This document shows, piece by piece, positions 17,404-26,272 of a DNA stretch of 64,000 bases (the first letter of the stretch is position 1; every line of letters begins with the position of its first letter). Position numbers and translations under genes: made by a program. The notes under the pieces were generated by a model. That model was not told where the DNA came from and searched no databases. It saw only the letters and a list, made by a program, of their open reading frames with translations. Source of the stretch: Oscillospiraceae bacterium. Lineage in GTDB: Bacteria; Bacillota; Clostridia; Oscillospirales; Acutalibacteraceae. Where the stretch lies: assembly GCA_015066565.1 (NCBI GenBank), contig SVOB01000001.1, forward strand, positions 434,001-498,000, in the 5' to 3' direction.

Positions 17404-17894
17404 GGCGACACCAACATTCTTTCATCGGTTTTCTTGCTCTTGAAAAGAACGCCCAATTCCTTATATTTTGAGAGCGTGAAATGGGTAGTAGTGCTCTGAA
17501 CCTCGTCAATCTGAGCGAGCTTTCCCGAAACGAAAAGCGAAACCTCTTTTATTGACCTGCCCTTGACGGTAACAAGAAAATCATAAGCTCCCGACATAAG
17601 ATAAAGCGTATCGACCTGAGGAAAACTGCTGATTTTTTCAGCAATCTTGTCATAGCCCTCGCCGCCCTGGGGAGTTACGCGAAGCTCAACCATAGCCGTA
17701 ACGTCGTCATCGTGGACCTTATCCCAGTCAATGAGGGTATTATAGCCGCAGATTACCTTTTCCTTTTCGAGTCTGTCAATTGTATTTCGGATTGTATCTG
17801 CATCTACGCCGAGCATTACCGAAAGCTCTTCGGCTTCAAGACGGCTGTTATCAGAAAGAATTTCAAGAAGCTTTAATTCAAGTGATTTTTCCAT
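17400..17894 (-). CDS. Lrp/AsnC-family transcriptional regulator
   Basis: An N-terminal winged helix-turn-helix (about 1-60; LSVMLGVDADTIRNTIDRLEKE) is followed by the RAM ligand-binding domain (about 70-150; VDTLYLMSGAYDFLVTVKG). It overlaps the aminotransferase by 4 bp, so it probably senses an amino acid and controls this operon. The ribosome site AAGGGGA lies in a 10-bp gap after hypB. Confidence 0.9.
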   Translation of the reverse strand: MEKSLELKLLEILSDNSRLEAEELSVMLGVDADTIRNTIDRLEKEKVICGYNTLIDWDKVHDDDVTAMVELRVTPQGGEGYDKIAEKISSFPQVDTLYLMSGAYDFLVTVKGRSIKEVSLFVSGKLAQIDEVQSTTTHFTLSKYKELGVLFKSKKTDERMLVSP

Positions 17895-17904
17895 AATAAT
17901 CCCC

Positions 17905-18573
17905 TTATTTATTCCAATCGTTTACCTGCTTGCGAAGCCAGTCGCACCAAGCGTCAACACCCTCGCCCGTCCTTGCGGAAATAAAGAAGATTTCGGCGTT
18001 CGGGTTAAGACGGTGAATACGCTCTTTAACAGCTTCGTCATCGAATTCAAAAACGGATTTAGTATCAATTTTATTAATGAGAACAACGTCCGAGACAGTA
18101 AACATAAGCGGGTATTTTAGAGGCTTATCGTCGCCCTCGGGTACGGATAAAATCATAGCGTTCTTGCTTGCGCCCGTATCAAATTCAGCGGGGCATACAA
18201 GATTTCCGACATTTTCAAGTACAACGAGGTCGAACTGATTTGCGTTAAATTCGTCGATACCCTGTCTTGTCATACCGGCGTCAAGATGGCACATACCGCC
18301 CGTATGAAGCTGAATTGAAGCAACGCCCGCCTGCTCAATGGCTCTCGCGTCAACGTCGGAGTCGATATCGGCTTCCATTACGCCGATTTTAAACTCGTCC
18401 TTAAGACGTGAAAGCGTAGCCTTTAAGGTAGTAGTCTTACCTGCTCCGGGTGAAGACATTAAATTGAGCAAAAAGGTTTTATTTGCCTTTAATTCCTCGC
18501 GCAGCTTATCTGCTTCACGGTCGTTGTTTTCAAAAACGCTCTTTTTTATTTCGATTACCTTGAAATTATCCAT
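17905..18573 (-). CDS. hypB: HypB, GTPase for nickel insertion
   Basis: SIMIBI GTPase that delivers nickel to [NiFe]-hydrogenase together with HypA. Walker A is SSPGAGKTTTLK near residue 40, then EADIDSDVDA, the metal-binding Cys-His in GMCHLDAGM, ENVGNLVCPAEFD, and NKID as G4. The His-rich N-terminal metal store of some homologues is absent. The start at ATG 18573 has GGGAGA upstream; the longer TTG frame includes the ribosome site. It leads an operon with lrp and an aminotransferase, not with hydrogenase genes. HypA is 31 kb away. Confidence 0.93.
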   Translation of the reverse strand: MDNFKVIEIKKSVFENNDREADKLREELKANKTFLLNLMSSPGAGKTTTLKATLSRLKDEFKIGVMEADIDSDVDARAIEQAGVASIQLHTGGMCHLDAGMTRQGIDEFNANQFDLVVLENVGNLVCPAEFDTGASKNAMILSVPEGDDKPLKYPLMFTVSDVVLINKIDTKSVFEFDDEAVKERIHRLNPNAEIFFISARTGEGVDAWCDWLRKQVNDWNK

Positions 18574-18604
18574 AATTTTTTCTCCCAATTTTTATTTTCA
18601 TAGT

Positions 18605-18633
18605 ATTATATAAATTATTATAAAAAAAGTCAA
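18605..18633 (-). promoter_or_regulatory. Promoter of hypB operon
   Basis: Minus strand TTGACT (18628-18633), 17-nt spacer, TATAAT (18605-18610). Confidence 0.7.
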
Positions 18634-18665
18634 ATTTACTTTAATAAACTTTAATAATAAACAGC

Positions 18666-18689
18666 AAAAGCCTCCCCGCAGGGAGGCTT
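18666..18689 (-). terminator. Terminator of the GH43/transporter/LRR operon
   Basis: AAGCCTCCC-CGCA-GGGAGGCTT (18668-18689) with T-rich sequence after it on the minus strand. Confidence 0.8.
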
Positions 18690-18701
18690 GAATTTACCGT
18701 A

Positions 18702-19991
18702 TTATTCAACAGGCTGTCTTTCGGCGTTATAAACCGTGTCAATATTCTTTTTGAATAATAAATAGTCATATTTCGGGCGCCAGGACGAGCCTATCTGATA
18801 GGTCTTGAAGGTAGCTTCGTCAGCGGCAATATTCATCTGAGTTATGCCCTTCAATTCGCTTCCGTCCTTATAAACCGAGTCCCAGAAAGCGTGGTGACCG
18901 ATTGATTTAACATTTTCGGGAATGTAAATGTAGCTCAATCCCCTGTCACGCGTAAAAGCGTCGGAACCGATTGTTTCAAGACTTTCGGGAAGCGAAAGGT
19001 AGATTCCGCCGAGCGACTCTCTTCCCGTATACCTTGTTTCGCTTACTCCGTCAGCAGTCGGAACGTACGAATAGATATTATGCATATTTCCACAGTCAAA
19101 GAAAGCAAGCGTTCCGATTTCCTTTAAGCCGTCGGGAAGATAGTAGGTATCGACATTCGCATAGTTAAAGCAAAGCGGTCCTATCTTTTCAACAGTTGAC
19201 GGAACAACGTATGTTCTTACCTTTTCATTGTACTGCCGGAAGAAGCCCTCGTCGTACTTTTCGGTCGGTCCCCAAAGCTCCTCCATGGGATTGCCGTTAT
19301 CGTCAACAAGGTCGGTATAGCCGAATTCCTGTCTTAAATATTTATCGTGGTCTATCGGGTAACAGATGATTTCGGTTTTATCCTTATTGTAGAGAACGCC
19401 GTCAACGTCGCAGTAATTCGGGTTCGCTTCGTCAACGTAAATGCACTGTAAAGCCCAGCAGGAATAAAACGCCTTGTTATCAATTTTAGTGACGTCCTTG
19501 CCGATATTGATTACACGAAGCGTTGCGTCACAGTTGAAAGCGTATTCGTGAATTTCGGTAACCGTTTTTTCGTTATCGTAAGTGAGGAAATCCATATTGA
19601 TATCCTCTTCGTTCTCGGCACCGCCCGCAATCATAGCGCCCGCTTCGATTTTTGAATTGTCTATATCGGCGACTTTATCTACGTTGAACGTTTTAACAAG
19701 TCCGTTGTTGCTGAACTGAACAAGCTCATAACCGCTGTCAACCGCCTTATATTCAAGGTCGCCCGTATTGAGAAGCGCGCGTACCGAAAAATAAAGCGAA
19801 AGAATAACCGCTATGGAAATCAGTATTATAAACGTCGCCTTTTTGCCCTTGGCGTTAGCGTATGAAACGCCGATTTTCGGCGGAGCCAGTCCCTCAATCT
19901 GATAAGTCCAGATTTCGTCCTCGGGTATGTCAAGGATTTCCTCCTCAACCTCGGGCGCAGTATTTTCTTTTTTTGTTTTATCCTTTTTCAT
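18702..19991 (-). CDS. Membrane-anchored BspA-type leucine-rich repeat protein
   Basis: 429 residues. The cytosolic N-terminus is charged (about 1-50). One transmembrane helix lies at about 52-71 (TFIILISIAVILSLYFSV). A long extracytoplasmic part of LRR_5/BspA repeats follows, recognised by recurring units such as VEKIGPLCFNYANVDTYYLP, LKEIGTLAFFDC and VKSIGHHAFWDS. Such repeats usually bind ligands or surfaces. AAGGAGG overlaps the transporter end, so it is the last gene of the GH43 operon; a role near carbohydrate capture is a guess from context only. Confidence 0.8.
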   Translation of the reverse strand: MKKDKTKKENTAPEVEEEILDIPEDEIWTYQIEGLAPPKIGVSYANAKGKKATFIILISIAVILSLYFSVRALLNTGDLEYKAVDSGYELVQFSNNGLVKTFNVDKVADIDNSKIEAGAMIAGGAENEEDINMDFLTYDNEKTVTEIHEYAFNCDATLRVINIGKDVTKIDNKAFYSCWALQCIYVDEANPNYCDVDGVLYNKDKTEIICYPIDHDKYLRQEFGYTDLVDDNGNPMEELWGPTEKYDEGFFRQYNEKVRTYVVPSTVEKIGPLCFNYANVDTYYLPDGLKEIGTLAFFDCGNMHNIYSYVPTADGVSETRYTGRESLGGIYLSLPESLETIGSDAFTRDRGLSYIYIPENVKSIGHHAFWDSVYKDGSELKGITQMNIAADEATFKTYQIGSSWRPKYDYLLFKKNIDTVYNAERQPVE

Positions 19992-20003
19992 ACTCGCACC
20001 TCC

Positions 20004-21758
20004 TTAACCCGTAAACGAGCCCGCAACCGACTCGCCTTCTTCTTCGGCTTTCTTTTCGGTGACTTCGGCTCTTCGCTTCAATACCTGAATAACCTTGTTC
20101 TGTTTTACGGAATCGTAATCCCAGAAGAAATAGGGAATAGTCATAAACAGGAAGCCCGCTATGTCGAACAGAATCGGAATAACAATTATCTTTACTCTTG
20201 ACATATCGACAAAAAGAACGTCCCAGTTAGAGTTAAAGCCGAATTTCAGAAGCAGGATAGGAATAATAAGACCTACTAACGAGGCAATCGGGCCTGTAAT
20301 CCAACCGAAAATTCCCGAGAACGCTTCAAGGCGTTCGCCCGAAAGATACATCTGATAGTCGCCTATACGGATATCCATATCGTGCATTACCGACATAGGA
20401 ATGGTATGGGTTACTTCGAGCAGGATAAGGATAATTACGCAGACAATACCGCACAGCGTTACATTATCGCCGCAGAGAAGTATCGTCGCGACAACAAGCG
20501 ACCAACCGATTGCGCGGGAAAGATAATAGAAAATCATTATCTGCTTATATGAGAATCTCTTAATGAAATAAGGTGTAAAGAAATCCGGAGGCGTTCCCGC
20601 AAAGGAAACGAGCGAAACAATAAGTCCGTAGGAAAGACCGCTTAAGCGGAAGGTATAAAGATAAAGTACGGTTGTGAACGCCAGCATGCCGTTGCCGAGC
20701 GAGTCAAGAAGATAAACGGCGTTAAGCATCCATTTATACTTATTTCGCATTACGCCGAAAATACCGTCCCAGAATTTAATCTGCACCTTTTCCTTAAGGG
20801 GCGGCTGAGGTATTCTCTCCTTGAAGCGCCCCGCAAAAATCATAGTCAGCGTAGCAAAGGTGATAAATATTATCGGAATAACGTATCTGTAAACGTTTAT
20901 ATCAGCCCACTCGTCTCTCGTAAAGCCTATGGCAATCGGAATTACGATAACCATAATGGAATTAAGAAAATGGGAAAGCTTTATGGGATAGGTTCTTATA
21001 AGAATTCTCTCCTGCATATTCGGGCTGATATTCTGGGCGCAGTTTTCAAGGCAGTTTGTAAACGCAAACAGATTATAAATTGCAAACAGAAGGTTCGCAA
21101 CCCAAACTCTCGTAACCTCGTCCTTAATCGCATAAACGGGAAGCCAGCCTATAAGGATTACCATTACGCATTTCGGAACAACATCGCAATAGAGGAAATA
21201 CTTGTATCTGCCGAATTTCGGAACAAGCTTTTTACGCCAGAAAATGTTTCTCGAGCCTGCCCAGCCGTTCCAGAGAATATGAGTGCCGAGAATCTTAATC
21301 GCCGAAGCCGCCGACAAGCCCCTTATCGTATTTAACGAGGCGACAAGCCAGTTATTCGGGTTAAGATAGGGCTCAAACGGGAACGCAATCAGGAAAATAC
21401 CGATTACCATTGAGAAGAAATAAACGGTATAAAGCTTCTTTTCCGTTTTCTTTGGCATAAAGCCGAGGTTATCGTTGATAATCCAGCCGAGAATATCCCA
21501 GAGCTTCTGCAAAGGCATATTTATAAGCGCTATTGCAGTGAAGACAACATACGGCAGCTTGTAGTGATACATAATCAGGTAACAGCCTGCCGCAAAGGAT
21601 ATGTACTCAAGCGTTTTTGAGCCTGAATAGTTACTGCCTACCGCAAGCCAGATGTCCTTATATTCCTTATAGGGAACATACTTGCCCTCGGCAGGAGTAT
21701 TCCAATGCTCCTTAATTTCGCCGAAAAGCCATTTGACTTTTCCACCGAGCTTTGACAT
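20004..21758 (-). CDS. MFS-type transporter (GPH/MFS_2-like)
   Basis: About 584 residues with roughly 12 hydrophobic segments and a charged C-terminal tail rich in Lys/Glu. Residues such as GDYQMYLSGERLEAFSG resemble the conserved cytoplasmic loop of glycoside-cation symporters, but I recognise the family only at that level. ATG 21758 is preferred over ATG 21767, as AGGA at about 21769 is too close to the latter. It lies between a GH43 glycosidase and the LRR gene, 31 bp from the former, so uptake of an oligosaccharide is the simplest reading. Confidence 0.75.
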   Translation of the reverse strand: MSKLGGKVKWLFGEIKEHWNTPAEGKYVPYKEYKDIWLAVGSNYSGSKTLEYISFAAGCYLIMYHYKLPYVVFTAIALINMPLQKLWDILGWIINDNLGFMPKKTEKKLYTVYFFSMVIGIFLIAFPFEPYLNPNNWLVASLNTIRGLSAASAIKILGTHILWNGWAGSRNIFWRKKLVPKFGRYKYFLYCDVVPKCVMVILIGWLPVYAIKDEVTRVWVANLLFAIYNLFAFTNCLENCAQNISPNMQERILIRTYPIKLSHFLNSIMVIVIPIAIGFTRDEWADINVYRYVIPIIFITFATLTMIFAGRFKERIPQPPLKEKVQIKFWDGIFGVMRNKYKWMLNAVYLLDSLGNGMLAFTTVLYLYTFRLSGLSYGLIVSLVSFAGTPPDFFTPYFIKRFSYKQIMIFYYLSRAIGWSLVVATILLCGDNVTLCGIVCVIILILLEVTHTIPMSVMHDMDIRIGDYQMYLSGERLEAFSGIFGWITGPIASLVGLIIPILLLKFGFNSNWDVLFVDMSRVKIIVIPILFDIAGFLFMTIPYFFWDYDSVKQNKVIQVLKRRAEVTEKKAEEEGESVAGSFTG

Positions 21759-21789
21759 TCGCACCATTCCTATCTTTCAAAAAGTAAAA

Positions 21790-22722
21790 TTAGTTTTTAT
21801 AAAATTCCTTTAAGGAATTATATTCGTTATCGCTTATTTCAAGCACCTTCCCGTGCTTGAAGCCGTAAGGGAAGGAAAACTCCTCCTTATCCATTTTAAA
21901 GTCGCTTTTGCCCGCCTTTGAAGCGACAAACGGCACATAGCCCATTTTCGGCTTTTCGCAACCGAAGAAATCAAGCATAAGGCACCATCTTCCGTCGGGA
22001 AGAACATACGACGTAGGTCCTTCGTACGAGCCTGCGTTGCCCAAGGAAGCCATATATTCTTCAAGCGCCTTATCGTGTTCATAGGGGCCGTAAAGATTTT
22101 TCGATACGGCGTGCATATTCATTGACGGCTCATTGGCGTTTTTATAAAACAGATGGTAGGTATCCCCTATTTTAACTATATGGGAATCAAGAATTTCGTT
22201 CTTCTTATCGAAAAAAACCTTCGGATAAGAAAACGTTTTAAAATCCTTTGTGACGCAACAGTAAATCGACATATGCTTATAGTCGGTTTCCTTAACCATT
22301 GAACCCCAGTGAATTAAATATTCCCCGTTTTCTTCGTCGAAAATGACCTCCGGCGCCCAAAGACAGCCGAAATCGTCACGTCCGAAATAAATCTGTTCCT
22401 GAGGCGAAAAGTGAATCAAATCGTCGCTTCGCCATAAATTCAGCTTTTTACTGCCGTGACGGTTTATGTCAATCCAGTCGATATTGTAGTTTTCGTCCAT
22501 ACGGTGAACGACGCACAAATCGGTTGTAAGAATTACAAACCCGCCCGTTACAAGACGTACTGCCTCAATATCACGGCAACCGCATTCACCCATTGTGCTT
22601 TCAAGCACGGGATTTCCGCCGTTGAGCATCTCCCAGTTAAAGCCGTCTTTGCTGACAGAAAAATAAACCTGCTCGCCGTCGGGTGTAATTTTTTCTTTAA
22701 AATGAGCAAATAAATAAGCCAT
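21790..22722 (-). CDS. GH43-like glycoside hydrolase (five-bladed beta-propeller)
   Basis: 310 residues with no signal peptide, so cytosolic. Propeller-blade motifs include LWAPEVIFDEENGEYLIHW, DSHIVKIGDTYHLFYKN (Asp likely the pKa modulator) and YEGPTSYVLPDG (Glu likely the general acid), as in GH43 arabinosidases and xylosidases. The classical N-terminal catalytic Asp is not obvious. The start at ATG 22722 has GGAGGG four bases away. First gene of an operon with a transporter. The sugar is not predictable. Confidence 0.75.
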   Translation of the reverse strand: MAYLFAHFKEKITPDGEQVYFSVSKDGFNWEMLNGGNPVLESTMGECGCRDIEAVRLVTGGFVILTTDLCVVHRMDENYNIDWIDINRHGSKKLNLWRSDDLIHFSPQEQIYFGRDDFGCLWAPEVIFDEENGEYLIHWGSMVKETDYKHMSIYCCVTKDFKTFSYPKVFFDKKNEILDSHIVKIGDTYHLFYKNANEPSMNMHAVSKNLYGPYEHDKALEEYMASLGNAGSYEGPTSYVLPDGRWCLMLDFFGCEKPKMGYVPFVASKAGKSDFKMDKEEFSFPYGFKHGKVLEISDNEYNSLKEFYKN

Positions 22723-22750
22723 AACGCCCTCCGTGGATATTGATATGTAA

Positions 22751-22779
22751 ATTATACATTTTTTTATTATATAATTCAA
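22751..22779 (-). promoter_or_regulatory. Promoter of the GH43 operon
   Basis: Minus strand TTGAAT (22774-22779), 17-nt spacer, TATAAT (22751-22756), about 25 nt before the ribosome site. Confidence 0.7.
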
Positions 22780-22800
22780 TACCTTTTGTGTAAATTGATA

Positions 22801-22836
22801 AAACAATCCGCCGACAGACTGTTCTGCCGACGGATT
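22801..22836 (-). terminator. Terminator of the carboxylesterase gene
   Basis: Imperfect 14-bp hairpin, AATCCG...CGGATT outer arms (22805-22836), with a T-rich run on the minus strand. Confidence 0.7.
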
Positions 22837-22851
22837 AATTATTTTCAGCTT

Positions 22852-24663
22852 TTATTTAAGATTGTTCTGATAATCGTCTATCAGGGCGTAAAGCTCATAA
22901 TACGGGTCGTCAACCATCTTAACGGTCTTGTTGAACTCAAGCACCTGTTTTTCGTTATCCGAAAACTTTTTCCACTCGGGAAGTCCGTTGCCGTTCGGGT
23001 TTCCGGTCTTTACAAAGTTGAGAAGATAACTCTGCATTGTTTCGGACAATGCCATATCCTCGTCCGTATAGAGCCTATCGTGGCGGAAAAGGTTTCCGTA
23101 AAGATATGGCATTTCGCCCGCATGGAACGAGCCGAGGGAACTGTTATCCATTGAGAAATAATATTCATAAACGTCCTTGCCCTGAGAAGAAAGAAGCCTC
23201 GACCAGTTATAGTGGCTGTATGTAAACCATGCCGCTGAAATAACCTTATCGTACGAGCCCTTTGCGTCGCCCCCTTGGTCAATGACAATCGTGTATGCCT
23301 TATCCTGCTTTTCGGGCGGGAAAAGCTCAGCCGCCTTTTCGGCATTGTCGCCGAGAACGCCTCTGAGAGAGTCAACGTAATTTTCAGCCGTGACCTTATT
23401 GAGCATAGTGAACAAATCGGCTTCGTGGGCGTTAAAGCCGTTGAGGAGAGCCTCTTCGTTGTTTTCGCCCTTTTCATAGGTCAGATAAGGCTGTTCGGTT
23501 ATCGCGTAGCCGTCAACCGTCATGGCCGAATTGGTATAGCTTGTATTGACGAGTTTTTCGGCGGGAACTTTTCTTAAGTCGTTTACGCTTGAAGCGGAAA
23601 ACTCTTTCATAATGTTTTCGCCCATTTCAAGCGCTCTTTCAATGGGTCTGAATGTATGGTAAGGAGTTTTTGCGGTAATTCCGCTGCTTTCGGCTACCGC
23701 CCTTTTAAACAGCCCCTTTGCAAGCGGTGAAACACAGACGGCGTTTACGCTCGAAGAGCCTGCCGACTCGCCCGCAACGGTTATTTCATCGGGATTTCCG
23801 CCGAAGGAAGCAATATTTTCCTTAACCCATTTAAGCGCCTGAATCTGGTCAAGGAGTCCGTAGTTGCCCGTTGTTCCGTTTTCGGATTCAGCCGCTAATT
23901 CCTCGTTTGCATAGTAGCCGAATACGTTAAGCCTGTAAGCAAAATTGACTACGACTATTCCCTTTGAGGCGAGTGTTTCGCCGTTATATGCGTCAAACGA
24001 GGTGTGACCGCCCGTAAGCGAACCGCCGTGAATGAAAACAAGCACAGGCGCATTTTTAATATCGCCCGACGGCTTCCATACATTAAGATACAGCGAGTCC
24101 TCGCTCATCGCCTCTTTGAAATTGTCCTTCAGGCTTATTTCATAATTATGATAACCGAAAATCGAACTCAGAGAATCCATATAGACATTCTGCTGCTGCA
24201 TTGACATAGGCGCAAAGGCGTCGCAGGCGCGAACGCCGTCCCAGCTATCGGGTTCCTGAGGCTCTTTCCAGCGAAGTTCGCCTACGGGAGGCTTTGCGTA
24301 GGGAATACCCGCAAAAACCTCAACCGATTTATCCCCGTTATATACGCCCGTCAGTTGCCCCTGTTTAACGGTTACGACCTTGGTAACCTCGGGATTTTTA
24401 ACATCAACCGCAGGAATCTGTTTTGCAGGCGGTGAGGAAATTCTTAAAATACCCAGAAGCACAACTATAAAACAGAACCACGCAAAAAGTCGGAAATACC
24501 ATTTTCTCTCCGACAGTCCTTTTAAATGAAGTACGACATAGCCTGCGCTGACAAGAAGCAACGCCGCCCAGCCGAGAAGAGTATTATGGCCGATTTCAAG
24601 AACAAATGCGAAAACAAGCAACACCAAAACAAGAATAACAACAAAGCCCTTGCGAAGTTTCAT
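22852..24663 (-). CDS. Membrane-anchored type B carboxylesterase
   Basis: 603 residues. Three N-terminal hydrophobic helices (about 5-90) anchor a carboxylesterase (COesterase, PnbA-like) domain. Diagnostic motifs: GIPYAKPPVGELRWKEPQ, SEDSLYLNVWKP, the oxyanion FIHGGS, the nucleophile elbow VAGESAG, and a catalytic His region GSFHAGEMPY near residue 515. GAGGGG precedes the ATG. The catalytic domain is probably outside the membrane. It is alone between a terminator and a divergent gene. The ester substrate is unknown. Confidence 0.87.
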   Translation of the reverse strand: MKLRKGFVVILVLVLLVFAFVLEIGHNTLLGWAALLLVSAGYVVLHLKGLSERKWYFRLFAWFCFIVVLLGILRISSPPAKQIPAVDVKNPEVTKVVTVKQGQLTGVYNGDKSVEVFAGIPYAKPPVGELRWKEPQEPDSWDGVRACDAFAPMSMQQQNVYMDSLSSIFGYHNYEISLKDNFKEAMSEDSLYLNVWKPSGDIKNAPVLVFIHGGSLTGGHTSFDAYNGETLASKGIVVVNFAYRLNVFGYYANEELAAESENGTTGNYGLLDQIQALKWVKENIASFGGNPDEITVAGESAGSSSVNAVCVSPLAKGLFKRAVAESSGITAKTPYHTFRPIERALEMGENIMKEFSASSVNDLRKVPAEKLVNTSYTNSAMTVDGYAITEQPYLTYEKGENNEEALLNGFNAHEADLFTMLNKVTAENYVDSLRGVLGDNAEKAAELFPPEKQDKAYTIVIDQGGDAKGSYDKVISAAWFTYSHYNWSRLLSSQGKDVYEYYFSMDNSSLGSFHAGEMPYLYGNLFRHDRLYTDEDMALSETMQSYLLNFVKTGNPNGNGLPEWKKFSDNEKQVLEFNKTVKMVDDPYYELYALIDDYQNNLK

Positions 24664-24739
24664 AAAAATCCCCTCTTCTTTTTTTTAATAATATCATACG
24701 GGAAAAATTTTTACAACCGAATATTTATTCCCGTTACAT

Positions 24740-24768
24740 TTGATTTTTACGCCCGATAATGATAGAAT
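24740..24768 (+). promoter_or_regulatory. Promoter of the Pr6Pr gene
   Basis: TTGATT (24740-24745), 17-nt spacer, TAGAAT (24763-24768). Confidence 0.55.
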
Positions 24769-24788
24769 GAAACAAAGGAGTGAAAAAG

Positions 24789-25535
24789 ATGGATTTAAAA
24801 GAAAGACCTTTGATGAAAAACAAGCTGTTCGGCGCGTTTTCACTGCTTGTAGGGCTTGTCGGCATAGCGGTAATAATTATGCGCGTGGTCTGTTACAAAT
24901 TTGAATATGACCCCGTGTATTATTCGGTTGACTACGGCAGGTTTAATTTCTTTTCATACTTTACCGTTCAGTCAAACATATACGTATGCTTTTACCTTTT
25001 ATGTCTTGCTTTTGCGGTTTTCGGAAATGAAAACGCAAAGAAAATCGCATTCAGCCCTATGGTAAAGCTGACGGTAACTACCTATATTATTGTTACGGGC
25101 GCAGTTTACTGCGGCGGAATACCTATGAAAATGACTCCCCCGCTCTACTGGGACGGCTTTCAGCACGCTATGCTCAGCTTTGTTCAGGTGTTCCACCATA
25201 TGTTCATACCCGTTCTTATGGTGATTATTTTCTTCATCCCGCCCACAGACAGAAAAATTCAGCTTAAAAAGCTTCCGATTGTAGGCATTTACCCGTTTGT
25301 TTATTCGGTATTTTCAATTATAAGGGGCGCTGTGTCAAATCCTCAGTTCTACGCCTACCCGTTCTACCGTCCCGAATTCTTCTGGAATATATTTTTCAAA
25401 GGTCAGGAGTTGAAAACCGTTCCCGCTTATCTTCTTATGCTGCCTATGCTCATTCTCGGAATTTGCGTTTTCATTCTGATTGCGCTTATAATCGGGGTTA
25501 TATATAATAAGATTTGCAGTAAAGCGGAAAAATAA
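24789..25535 (+). CDS. Pr6Pr-family integral membrane protein
   Basis: 248 residues with six hydrophobic helices. The conserved pattern YFTVQSNIYVC in helix 2, the paired HAMLSFVQVFHH region and the loop YPFVYSVFSIIRG match the Pr6Pr (six-TM, FAR-17a/AIG1-like) family, whose function is not established in bacteria. The start is ATG 24789, 8 nt after AGGAG; the GTG at 24780 overlaps that site. Monocistronic, with a terminator at 25546-25575. Confidence 0.8.
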   Translation: MDLKERPLMKNKLFGAFSLLVGLVGIAVIIMRVVCYKFEYDPVYYSVDYGRFNFFSYFTVQSNIYVCFYLLCLAFAVFGNENAKKIAFSPMVKLTVTTYIIVTGAVYCGGIPMKMTPPLYWDGFQHAMLSFVQVFHHMFIPVLMVIIFFIPPTDRKIQLKKLPIVGIYPFVYSVFSIIRGAVSNPQFYAYPFYRPEFFWNIFFKGQELKTVPAYLLMLPMLILGICVFILIALIIGVIYNKICSKAEK

Positions 25536-25545
25536 CTTAAACACA

Positions 25546-25575
25546 AAAGCCTCGGTAACAGCCGAGGCTTTTTCT
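25546..25575 (+). terminator. Terminator of the Pr6Pr gene
   Basis: AAGCCTCGG-loop-CCGAGGCTT followed by TTTCTTTTT. Confidence 0.85.
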
Positions 25576-25608
25576 TTTTGAAAAAATCAAATTATAACAA
25601 AAAAACAC

Positions 25609-25637
25609 TTGATTTTATTTCGGTTTTACTATATAAT
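25609..25637 (+). promoter_or_regulatory. Promoter of tRNA-Pro
   Basis: TTGATT (25609-25614), 17-nt spacer, TATAAT (25632-25637), 28 bp before the mature tRNA. Confidence 0.7.
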
Positions 25638-25665
25638 TTAACGGCACTTGAAAGTAAATATATTT

Positions 25666-25739
25666 CGGGGTGTGGCGAAGTTTGGTATCGCGCTTGGTTC
25701 GGGACCAAGAGGCCGGAGGTTCAAGTCCTCTCACTCCGA
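25666..25739 (+). tRNA. tRNA-Pro (anticodon CGG)
   Basis: Full cloverleaf by hand. The acceptor CGGGGTG/CACTCCG has one G-U. The D stem is GCGA/TCGC. The anticodon stem is CTTGG/CCAAG with loop TTCGGGA, anticodon CGG at 25700-25702. The variable loop has 5 nt. The T stem is GGAGG/CCTCT with loop TTCAAGT, and the discriminator is A. CCA is not encoded. It reads CCG codons. Confidence 0.96.
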
Positions 25740-25740
25740 T

Positions 25741-25780
25741 TAAAGCAACAAGGTCACCTTTTGGTGACCTTGTTGCTTTA
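25741..25780 (+). terminator. Terminator of tRNA-Pro
   Basis: Perfect 18-bp stem (TAAAGCAACAAGGTCACC and its complement) with a TTTT loop, one base after the tRNA. Confidence 0.85.
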
Positions 25781-25802
25781 TTATTTATGATATGAGGACT
25801 TG

Positions 25803-25830
25803 AACCGAAGGATTTGAGCGTTAAGAAAAC
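25803..25830 (+). repeat. 28-bp direct repeat, left copy
   Basis: AACCGAAGGATTTGAGCGTT and the next eight bases are repeated exactly at 26273-26300. The two copies bracket the 144-bp array. The left copy runs into an inverted repeat AAAACAGTTC-GGT-GAACTGTTTT (25826-25848). Confidence 0.85.
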
Positions 25831-25875
25831 AGTTCGGTGAACTGTTTTCAGCTCAAATGTGCGAAGGCGTAAGCC

Positions 25876-26205
25876 GAGCACGCAAAGAATTGCGTAAGCA
25901 ATTCTTTGTCAAGTCCGTGGTTTGATTTATATCTCAGTTGTTGAGGGCGTTATTACAATCCCTCCGTCAGCCTGACGGCTGCCACCTCCCTTTGCACAAG
26001 GGAGGCTGTTTCGGTCGACGAGCACGCAAAGAATTGCGTAAGCAATTCTTTGTCAAGTCCGTGGTTTGATTTATATCTCAATTGTTGAGGGCGTTATTAC
26101 AATCCCTCCGTCAGCCTGACGGCTGCCACCTCCCTTTGCACAAGGGAGGCTGTTTCGGTCGACGAGCACGCAAAGAATTGCGTAAGCAATTCTTTGTCAA
26201 GTCCG
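25876..26205 (+). repeat. 144-bp tandem repeat array, about 2.3 copies
   Basis: Units 25876-26019 and 26020-26163 differ at only one base (G at 25937 against A). A third copy breaks off after about 42 bp (26164-26205), with looser similarity beyond. Each unit carries the inverted repeat CAAAGAATTGC/GCAATTCTTTG and a second palindromic block: CTCCGTCAG/CTGACGG next to CCTCCCTT/AAGGGAGG. No coding sequence is supported in 25781-26337. The palindromic block resembles short interspersed repeats I associate with gut Clostridia. Confidence 0.9.
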
Positions 26206-26272
26206 GAGTTGGATTTATATAATTGTAAAATGAGCGCTTATTGAAGCGTAGATTTTATTAATGGGAAGGCAT

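Noticed and set aside
17905-18573. Start of a [NiFe]-hydrogenase maturation operon
   Set aside because: Only hypB is here; the next genes are lrp and an aminotransferase, with no hypCDEF or structural subunit.
25615-25881. 88-residue minus-strand ORF across the tRNA
   Set aside because: It is the reverse translation of tRNA-Pro and its terminator (the common GVRGLEPPASWSR-type false ORF) with no ribosome site.
25876-26205. CRISPR array
   Set aside because: The period is 144 bp and units are nearly identical throughout; there are no short repeats with variable spacers and no cas genes.
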